NCBI GenBank assembly: GCA_013365365.1
Contig: JABVXU010000037.1
Span: forward strand, 124,001 to 188,000
Direction of reading: 5' to 3'
Length of the DNA stretch: 64,000 nucleotides
Source of the DNA: Cruorifilaria tuberocauda
Taxonomy: Eukaryota > Nematoda > Chromadorea > Rhabditida > Onchocercidae
Below, in pieces: positions 54,966 through 64,000 of the stretch. Under the pieces are notes generated by a model. It was not told where the DNA came from. It saw only the letters and a list, made by a program, of their open reading frames with translations, and did not search any database. Every line of letters starts with the position of its first letter. Positions within the stretch are counted from its first letter, which is position 1. The position numbers and the translations under genes are program-made.

Positions 54966-57900
54966 ATGGCTGATGAATTAAATTATCTAATTGTTGGTGG
55001 TCTTAACTATATTGGCTTTCATATTGCTGAATATCTGTTGGAAAAATATCCGAGTATTAAATTAACAATTCTCGATTTATCATTTAACTCGGCTTGTGCA
55101 AATGAAATTCTGAAAAAAGTTGAAAGTTATCCCCAGCAGTGCACTGTTACTATTGGTAGTTCTAGTAATGGTGAACTGGTGAAGAAAATACTAGAGGAAC
55201 GAAAGGTAAAATAACTTTATTATAGTATTACAGAAACATAGTTGTTAGATTGCCGCTTCGTACTATTCATATCCTTCTTAATAAATAATAGTTTTTATTT
55301 AAAACATTATTAATCTATATCATTATTTGTATATATGAACCAGTAGAAGTAAGATATCAACTGCTTTGCTCCAATTATCCACTATCTAAGCGATCAAATA
55401 ATATTTTGCTGACGATTATTTAAAATCAGTTAATACAATATTGCTTTTTCATAAGCAAATATATTTTATCTCAATGAAGTTTATGATACTTGAGTTATAT
55501 AAAACAGGATTTTAGATTAGTATTGATTTTAGCAGTAGGTCAATACATAATTTTAGAGATTTTTATAACCGTCAATATTATTTTCCAAATTTTTCTGAAT
55601 CTTTAAACCTTAAAAATTTTAGAAGTTTCAATTTTAATGAATCCATAATTTTGTTACTTGTCCTTGGAAAATTATCAAGAAGAGTTCTGTTGATAATATC
55701 TGAAGCTAAATAATTTTTAAACATATTTGAGGAAGAAATATAGATTTTTGTATCAGTCAGAGTTTGTTGAAATATTGAGAACACAATTAAATACTAATTT
55801 TTTCATTCATCACTGCAGATCAATACAGTATTGTACAACGTTTGGAATCATGACGTTAGTGCTTCAGCTGCTAAGAAAGATCATTCGGGATGTTTTCGCA
55901 AAGCATTATCTTGTCTGACGCAATTTCTAGAAGTTTTGCGATGCTATGAAAAATTGATGAAATTCATTCTCATCAGTTCAGAATTAGTAAGTAGCTACTG
56001 AAATGTTTCATGTAGCTTTTTCCTTCGTATCTTATTTTTCTACCGGGTCCGTTGACCACTAATTTCTAATCATTTATTTGTGAAAAAAAGATGAAACTTA
56101 TTTGTTCATTTTTGCAAGAAATATTTTTTTCTTTTACTTTTTCTAAACCTTTAATTTATAATTTATAATGGCAAAAAATGTTTTTTTTGAAGTGAAAAAT
56201 GTAAACTTTTTACATTTTTAGTTAAATAGAAGTTTTTATTTGATTCCAATGTTAAATTTAGGTTTATGGGAAGCAAATATTAAAATTGGAGACGACAGCG
56301 ACAAAACCATGTACACTTAAAGGAGCGGTGATTAATGCTTGTGAAATGATGCTTCATTCTTATATTATTAGTTATCGTATGCCTGCTCTTATTGTGCGGT
56401 TATCAGCAGCTATCTACGGTGGGATAATGGATGATAATTCATTATTTCATTTAGAACAGGGTAAGGATCAAATAATACTTATCACTTTGTCATTTTATAC
56501 AATTTACATCACTGGATCTCATAATTAACATGAACTCTTATGATTTTTATTAAATTTTCAAGCTCACTATCTCTATCTTTTTCTTCCGATCCTTTTTTAC
56601 CATCAATCAGTCCTTCTGTATTATAGTTGCTTATTTATAGTAAGGAATTTTCAAAAGCGCAGATTTGTTATTTTTATGTCTTTATTTACTTATAGGCGAT
56701 AATGAAAAATGCGGATCTGTTGGTTTATTGCACGTTCAGGATGCTGTAGTTGGGATCGGAGCCGCCTTAGAAAGGGGTAATACTGGTGAAGTTTATAATA
56801 TTGGAGGTCAATGCGATTGTTCCCCTTACTTTGTTCAACTCATTGCAAAGGTTTATTTTAATTGCGTGAGAAATATGGATAAATATTTTCCACCTTAATA
56901 CTTTTTGATTGATAAGCCATGCAATCACAATTGCAAGTTAAATGAGTTTTAGAGTTTTAGTGTATTGTTTTTATAAAGCTATATATTTACTTCTATTTGT
57001 TTATTAAAGAATCGTTTCAGTTTAAAAAGGGCGAAATCTCAAATAATGAAATCAGTACATCATTGCCGACAATGTCATCGGTGAAAGCCGAACTTGAATT
57101 ACTTTGGAAAGCTAAAATTTCGCAATCAGAGGGTAAAATTTTTTTATTTTTTACGCAACTTTTTGATTCTTTAATTCTGCGTAGCATCACGCTTGTAAAT
57201 TTAAGGAATGCTTGAAATAATAGCTAAAGATGAATGTCGCTGGAATGAAGTAGATGGAACCAGTACACACAAAATTCTTGTCTATGGCACTGATTTCGCC
57301 TTGAAGCGTCTTGGTAGATTAATCGAGAATAAGGTTAGTTTACTACCTCACTTTAAACATTATCTATCGAAAGCAAAAGTATGCATATTTTTAATATAAA
57401 AACGTGTAGATATTTAGCTTGTTATATATAACAAGTAACTATTGTAAGTAATTGTTTCAGAAAAGATATCTGCCGAAATCGTTGCAGAAGGAAAACATTA
57501 TCATTAGCAATCGACCGTTTGACTCGGGTGATGTTGACATTAACGAAATCATTAACGTATCTCCAAGTCATGTTATTTACATTAACATTCCCAATGCATC
57601 AGAAGGTTCCTTGTTCTATTTTCGATTATTTGCTTACTTTTCCCATGAAGTATCTAGATATTGATCAACTATGGAGTTAATACGATTCTGACTTTATGTT
57701 ATCATTTAATCATGAGTGATACCGTTTAATCATCATTTATATCTCTCAGATCCATTGTTTATTGCGATATAGCAAAATTAAGCATCATATGATATGTTAA
57801 TATTTCTCCAGAATGAAAAAAATATATTTTTCTATAATTTTCAGTATTTACTCATCATACTGACGCCGTGATTGATATTCGAGCGTTTCTTAAGACCAAG

Positions 57901-59052
57901 CTTTATGCAATGCTTTATTCTGCTTGGTTTTTAGCATCGTTTTGTGATAAACGTTCAATTCACTTTACTTATTTAACTTCATATAATTCTTTTGATGAGA
58001 CTTATTTTATACCGCCTTACATGGGATTCGAGGTAATTCATTGTTAACTATTATTATACGACGGTCACGGTAGTAATTTATTTCACATTTTAATTGCAGT
58101 AAAATTAAAAGAAGAGAATAAAGACTTCCAAAGGGATTTATCAGTTATAGAACATATCATCTTAGTCAAAAATCTTCATATTTTTTACTTCAGAAAGCGT
58201 AACAATGCTTCAAAATCGATACTTCTACTTATGATACATGTTTGTAAAGCTGTACGTAGTATAATTACATGCAGTATATAGCAGTAAATAATGAGATGAT
58301 TTGTCAAATAGTTTTCTTCTAGCTACCTGATATACCGTTTGAGCCACATAATTATCTTATGGCTATTGACAAATTTGCTGATCGTCTATTGCAACATTTT
58401 GACAGCATTCTATTCTGTCGGGCAAGAATTATGTTCGATGATGAAGATGAATTCGATAAGAAGACGGTATTATTTAATTCTTTTAAACATAATTTAAACA
58501 AAATAACAAATTTAATGAATACGAATAATTTATTTTCATTAGGAAGTGAACATCCATTAAACTTAGTTAAGCAAGTGGTTATTAGTTTATAAAGTTCGGG
58601 CATATCATTTTTCGAATCAGCGATCAATCGATGTAATTTTTCTGGCTGTCGCTTTTAATTCGTTTTTAATTTGCTGATTAACTTTGGTTGCAAACAAAAA
58701 TAGAAATCCCGGAATCCGACAAGAGCTTCACAGCTAATTCATCATATACCAAAATTATTAATAGAATTGTCGAATATTTAGTTGCATGAATGTGTTTTAG
58801 TGTTTCGGCATGGAATCATCGTTTTATTTATCCTTTTTGTCGGATTGCGTTCCACATGTTCTTGATCTTGCGCTGAAAGGTTATACCGGCGTAGTTGATG
58901 TTTTAAATCCGGCACCTCTTGACGACTACGATTTTCGAGAAGTATGTAATCGAGGAAATAGACCGCTTGGTGCATCAATCGAATTAGTATGTTCATTTGA
59001 AAAAATAGATTTTTTAAAATTAATTTCATGTAATTTCTCTCAAATACCCTAA
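54966..59052 (+). CDS. RmlB/RmlD-like two-domain short-chain dehydrogenase, degenerate
   Basis: Two Rossmann-fold domains in series, the arrangement seen in rhamnose-synthesis fusion proteins. Ten exons in phase: 54966–55205, 55819–55986, 56262–56460, 56696–56850, 57021–57132, 57206–57333, 57461–57605, 57845–58032, 58323–58577, 58801–59052; about 613 residues. Domain 1 (1–~300): ELNYLIVGGLNYIGFHIAEY, FILISSELVYGKQ, ALIVRLSAAIYGG, HVQDAVVGIGAALERGNTGE and YNIGG, as in dTDP-glucose dehydratases. Domain 2 (from about 345): HKILVYGTDFALKRLGRLI, then SIHFTYLTSYNSFDETY and GYTGVVDVLNPAPLD, as in RmlD-like reductases. Odd: the Gly-rich loop has Asn at one Gly (GGLNYIG), and where Tyr-X3-Lys should be there is PCTLK, so the catalytic Tyr is lost. 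It may be a regulatory or structural partner rather than an enzyme. The donor of exon nine and the true 3' end are uncertain; a splice donor at 58987 would extend the gene. Confidence 0.78.
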
Positions 59053-60843
59053 TGGCAAATGAATGGAAATCATTTGTCAAACGTTTGCATCAGAAATTTG
59101 TTCTATTATAGTAGTAACTGAACTACTATGTTTCCAGTGTAGTGTTAGACCAAATTTGATTTTTGTGCAAAGAATATCTGATTAATTTATTCAAGTCATT
59201 GTCTTTAAATTTTTTTTTGATCTCATCATTTACTTCAAATAAATTCGGACTTTCCGATATAATCAATTTCGGTACTCATCAAAATTTTGTGTTTTTAGCT
59301 TATCGGAATTTTTCATGCTTGTAAGGATTATTATTACAAGGTTAATATTTGTACCAATCAAATTTATCATTCTTCTTCCTTTCCTCAAACAAAAAGAAAA
59401 CGATAAATAAAAAAATGTTAAATTCATTAAAAAAAGGCAGCCAGCTCTCATTGATTTCGAAAGATCCCTTACATTTTCGCCTCATCGAAATTTCTAATCT
59501 TTCAGTTGTCGAAAAAGGAATTACAAGAAAAATGGATCTTTCCGTGATGGAACGATAACATATGGAGAGATATGATATTATTGTGGAATAATTGGGCAAT
59601 GCTATCACTATCAAATTATCAGCCTGGTGCCTTTGGTAGTATATTTCAGAAATAGAAATAATGATACAATTTATATTATGATTTCAGACAGTTATAATCG
59701 TTACTTATTTGCTAACTACAATTTCAGTTGTTTGTTGTTACTAAATATCTGGTTCATCACTTGTGAATCGGTTGCAGTTCTCAATTCCTAATTCTTCATC
59801 CATTTTTTCCCTTCAAGTGCTAAAATTTGATTTGAGAAAGAGACCATTTTAACTGAATCTCAATTTTAAAATATCATTTAAAAAAAAGAGTTCTTTCATC
59901 ATATTTACTAATTGGTGCATTTTAACGAAGTGCTTTACAATTACCTGAAAAACATTTCAGAGATAATTACATCAAAACCCCAATTCTTTCATCTTTTGCT
60001 GGTTTTATCAAAGTTAAATAAGATGACGCTTTCTCGCTTTTATTCTGTATTACATTTATCTCATTTCGTTTTTCTTTGACTTCTTGTTTTGTCGTTTTTT
60101 GTTTTTTTAATATCTTGCTCGATTACAACTAAACCCTGTGAAAGCATTTAAACTCGTTTCATTGTAATGTTCTCAATTATCAAATAAAAAAGACTCAATA
60201 ATTCAATCTTTGTACACTGTGAACGTGTGAAGTTAATTAATATCGAATCACTATTTGCCTTTAATTCTTTTATCTAGCTAGCCTGCTTACCTGCTTACAA
60301 CCATACCATTTTCCAATGTAAAATTCATCGTGACTTCATTATCCATTACTTTCATAGCAGAACTTCGAAAAAGAAAAATAAATACAACAAAATTAAATTG
60401 CATATTCCAAAATAATGCCAATAAACACGTAAGCAAAACTGACTTATACTCAAAAGATAATTTTAGCAAAGAAACAAGGACAACAGATAACTATCTGCAA
60501 AGATATGATTAAAAAAAAATAGAGAGTAACATAGCGAAAGCTATTCGTACAATCCATCCACAGGACTCCTTACTTGACATTAAATCGCATAATAAAGATT
60601 TCATTCAGTTCATTTTCAACAAGCATCAATTTGTGAGAATAAAATTGTAGAAAGGAGCTGTCGGAAAATCCGAATAACCCATAACAAGCAAAAAGTAAAT
60701 AAATAAAATAAAAATATGATATAACAATTAATTACTCTAAAAATAAAATCTTTATTACTCGTAAATAAGATCATTTTACCGGATGTTTATCTTGTTTTCA
60801 TGTTTATTATTAAATCACTTCCGTTTAATATAAATTTTATGTT
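59053..60843. other. Intergenic, two weak exon-like pieces
   Basis: A plus-strand frame at about 59428–59558 (SQLSLISKDPLHFRLIEIS…) could be a last exon of the SDR-like gene but has no clear acceptor. A minus-strand frame near 60350–60290 (MKVMDNEVTMNFTLENGMV, ending at GTAAGC) could be a first exon of an unseen gene. Neither is strong enough to call a gene. Confidence 0.3.
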
Positions 60844-61031
60844 TGTTGACAAATTTAAATTAATTACTTCTGGGCTATATATAAATATATATAAATAGAC
60901 CACCGAAGGTTTAATAGTTAGTTTTTAAATTCAAGTTTAACTACCTTAACTGATTAGCTTATCTCGTTTTTCATCTATTTGCTATAAATCGCTTTACTAT
61001 CAATAAAATATACAACAATTTGTGTCCAACA
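60844..61031 (+). repeat. Putative 5' LTR of the BEL/Pao element
   Basis: 188 bases that start with TGTTG and end with CAACA, the inverted ends usual for BEL/Pao LTRs. Inside are a TATA-like stretch (TATATATAAATATA, near 60876–60892) and an AATAAA (near 61002–61007). It lies directly before gag-like sequence. The matching 3' LTR would be beyond the window, so the borders rest on end motifs only. No clear tRNA primer-binding site was seen after it. Confidence 0.4.
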
Positions 61032-62831
61032 ATCAGAGATTAACCTAATCAAATCGAATACTCAATTAAAAAGAAACTGTTCTACCAACCCAAGGAACAG
61101 CTTCACAAATAAAATTGCCACTGGAATTAAATCCAAAAACTCCTAGCTAAAAAGGTTTCGCGACAAATTATTTTTAGCCCGAGGTGAGGCAAGATGTCGA
61201 CTTCTCTTGTACATTCAATCCAATCCACAACCGAGTGAATCCTAAAACTTATCAAAGAAGTCAAGGAAAGCCTATCACAACGCGAGATATAACAACAATA
61301 CGAAATCAAGAAGAGATCGGTCAGGGATCAAATCCAAATCAACACATCAAAAATGGTTAGAGCTTATCCAACAATCAACTCCAACCAAACGAAAAAAAGA
61401 ACAGGAAAAATATGAAAAAATTATCAACAACCAGGGAGGTATTCACACTGATTAACGAAGGTAAGGAAATTGTTATATCTTTTACTTCGTATTGACTTTG
61501 AAACAATAGCTAACCACGCGGCTTCAAAGGACAAAAAAGTAGAACCATCACAATTTCCTTGCCATTCAAACTTTAATTTACCTCAATTGCCATTACCAAT
61601 ATTCGGTGACGACCCAAACTATGGCGAGAATTTTGGAATAGCTTTAATGCAGCTATTCACAATCAAGAAATCTGTCATTCAAAAATACACTATCTGATAT
61701 CCTGCTTACGAGGAGAAGCCTTATAAGCAATCGAGGGTACGACATTGTTCCCAGAAAATCTCGATTTTGTGGCTTTTTTTTCAGACAGGATATACAACGA
61801 AGAATTGTAGTCAAAAGAAGCGATCATGTTTCTTTTGCAAGTCTCAACACAATATAGCGCTTTGCCACGAAAAATATGAATTGGCGAACCCAGCAATTCG
61901 GTGATAACGGCAAATTCAATGAGTCAATCGAATGAAACTTCAAGTAAGGAAGCATTACTGTTGTGTAAGGAAATTGAAATTTTTAACCCAAATTTACCCA
62001 CACATAAAAAATGGGCTTTAGTTTTGTTTGATGTTGGAGCTCAAAAATCCTTTATATCTAGAAGCCTAGCAAATAAACTAAACTTAAAGGAAACAAAAGA
62101 AGAAACACAAAATTTCCAATCTTTTGATATAAAAGAACTATATATTACGTAACTTCAAAGGTAAAAATTGGTATAAAAACATAGAATCAAATAACCTTTG
62201 ATGCTTATACACTTGATTATATAAAAAGTGAATTACAAAGTATCACATTAACTGATCATATCACGCATAACAACACAACGAGAGATAAGCGAATTAAATA
62301 GAAACTGGAAAAAGCCAGATGTACTCATTGGAGCCGATTATTTCTACGAATTTATAAGTCCACAAAATATTATAACAACAGCATCAGGATTCAGCATCAT
62401 TCAAACAAACGTTGGTCCAGTAATATCCGGAAGGGAATATATTGATAAAGACCACTTTAAACGTGAATTAATGAGAGAAATGATCGCATCTGCTAATAAT
62501 AAACTTGGAAAGGAAATTAATGGACTAATGAATCACGAAATAGACCAGTATTGGAAGTTGGAACTGCTTAGTATTCAAGAACAACCGAATGCTGTGGATG
62601 ACGAAAAAGCTCTCAAATCATTCAAAACAAATATCAACAAGAAAAATAGAAGATATGTAATAAATTGGCCTTGGAAAGATTCAAAATCTAATCTATCAAA
62701 CAATTATCATCTTTGTCTTGGACGACTAAAGACATTAATGAGACGACTTACGATAAAACTTACTCAGTCAATATGACAAATCAATTAAAGAGCAAGAACA
62801 AATTAATATTATAGAAGAAGTCAATTCGAAC

Positions 62832-63485
62832 ATGGACAGAGATGGAATCAAACATTACTTACCACATCGTGAAGTAGTAAGACTAACTAAATCAACCAAG
62901 TTAAGAATCGTTTACGACGCATCTGCTCGCATTAAAGGTATGAAAAGTTTAAACGACGTATTATACCGGGGTCCAATAATACTTCCTGACCTAGCTGCAG
63001 TATTACTTCGTTTCAGGCTAATGAAAAATGTCATTATTGTCGATATAGAAAAGGCATTTCTACAGTTAGAATTTTCACCATAAGAACGAAACTGTACTCG
63101 ATTTTTGTGGCTAAAAAACATCAATGGCGAAGTGGTAAACGATAATATAAAATGTTATCGATTCCAACGAGCACCACTCGGGATAGTATCATCTCCCTTT
63201 TTATTATCAGCTACATTAACATATTACCTGGAAATTCATAAAAGTGATATTACTGCAGAAATTAGAAAAAATCTATATGTTGACAACGTTATTGTATTAA
63301 CAGCAGGAACTCAAGAAGCCTTCCATAAATATCAAGAGTTGAAAAGAATATTTGGAGAGGCTTCAATGAACAGAAGAGAATTTCTATCAAATGATGACGA
63401 ATTCAATAAACGATTACCGGAATGCAATTTGTGTGAAATCAAGAAAATTCTCGGATTAACTGGAATCCAACGAGCGATACCATAG
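62832..63485 (+). pseudogene. Reverse transcriptase region of the BEL/Pao element (broken)
   Basis: Polymerase part of the retrotransposon polyprotein, which copies element RNA into DNA. The early palm motif (LRIVYDASAR), VDIEKAF with the first catalytic Asp, QRAPLGIVSSPFLL, and NLYVDNVIV with the second catalytic site are readable in one frame. An in-frame TAA at 63081–63083 interrupts it between the VDIEKAF and APLG blocks, and the frame is lost after about 63460. The catalytic residues themselves are unchanged, which points to fairly recent decay. Confidence 0.85.
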
Positions 63486-64000
63486 TAATTACATTGAAAC
63501 CCTGGAACGCTTGGGAAATAACTAAAAGAACAATTTTACAATTTACAGCAATGCAGTACGACCCATTAGGATTTCTCGTACCCATAATGATACAATGTAA
63601 ATTGTTGTTATAAGGACTATGGTGAATGGGATGACGTGATGAAGATATTGGATGATGAAGATCAAAACTCATGGTTATCACTTATAACCGAATGGCCACT
63701 GCAATTGAAAAACTTACCGAGAACAGTGTCGAATGTATCTGAAGGAATGCAACAACATGTTTTCATAGATGCATCAAATTCAGCATACGCAGCAGCCATA
63801 TACATAAGAAGTAATGAAAATCAAGGTATAAAAACATCTTTGATATTTGCAAAATCTAGAATTGCACCGATTAAAGGAATAACAATTCCTCGATTGGAAT
63901 TATTAGCAATCCTCATTGGAGTAAGAGCAGCTCAATTTGCAGTAAATCAATTGGAAATTAACAATTTACAAGTAACATTGTGGTCTGATTCCAAATGCGC

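Larger units (their letters stand above)
60844..64000 (+). mobile_element. BEL/Pao LTR retrotransposon, decayed, truncated by window edge
   Basis: Order of parts matches a BEL/Pao element: LTR, gag-like region with a Leu/Pro-rich motif (LPQLPLPIFGDDP, about 61579–61617), a zinc knuckle with CFFC…H…C (about 61828–61875), retropepsin-like region (about 62010–62090), reverse transcriptase (about 62850–63480) with the YVDN box usual in Pao elements, the connecting DPLGFLVP block (about 63560–63590), and an RNase H start (FIDAS, from about 63762). Coding frames are broken many times: stops in gag near 61236 and 61290, frame changes between gag, protease and reverse transcriptase parts, a TAA inside the reverse transcriptase at 63081–63083, a frame change near 63460 and further stops after it. 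The protease active site reads DVG instead of DSG or DTG. The integrase and 3' LTR are outside the window. It cannot be autonomous as written. Confidence 0.85.

Overview
The window is nuclear DNA of an animal that looks like a parasitic (filarial-type, spirurid) nematode. It is very AT-rich, the genes have many short exons split by AT-rich GT–AG introns, several start codons sit directly behind a strong 3' splice site (the pattern left by spliced-leader trans-splicing), and the recognisable proteins are animal proteins (R-Smad, Rab27, URI1, TAF11, TMEM180/MFSD13A-like, D-aspartate/D-amino-acid oxidase, M14 carboxypeptidase). No rRNA, tRNA, CRISPR array or bacterial-style operon was seen. The species assignment is inference. 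Gene models were built by hand translation, using splice sites and phase agreement between exons.

Layout, left to right. 1–120 (-): one exon of a gene that runs off the left edge. 2123–5182 (-): zinc carboxypeptidase, 5' end unresolved and one 3' splice site not canonical. 5183–9789: no confident gene. 9790–11341 (-): 218-residue membrane protein of unknown family, about 300 bp behind an unknown multi-exon gene at 11643–16095 (-); the pair may be an operon. 18375–19445 (-): decayed cathepsin-L-like cysteine protease. 23643–27631 (-): complete Smad2/3-type receptor-regulated Smad. 28500–31502 (+): TMEM180-like transporter, head-to-head with the Smad. 32247–32390 (-): very short secreted-peptide ORF. 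33621–36436 (+): Rab27. 38013–42108 (-): URI1. 42979–46786 (-): D-aspartate/D-amino-acid oxidase. 51665–53738 (-): TAF11. 54966–59052 (+): two-domain RmlB/RmlD-like short-chain dehydrogenase that seems to have lost key catalytic motifs in its first domain. 60844–64000 (+): 5' part of a decayed BEL/Pao LTR retrotransposon, truncated by the window edge.

The genes are ordinary unlinked cell functions: TGF-beta signalling (Smad), secretory vesicle traffic (Rab27), transcription (TAF11, URI1) and metabolism (oxidase, SDR protein, carboxypeptidase). The items most worth a second look are the Smad with a Thr-Ser-Phe-Thr tail and a duplicated splice acceptor, the degenerate RmlB/RmlD fusion, the cathepsin L pseudogene, the carboxypeptidase lacking an AG acceptor, and the small secreted-peptide ORF.
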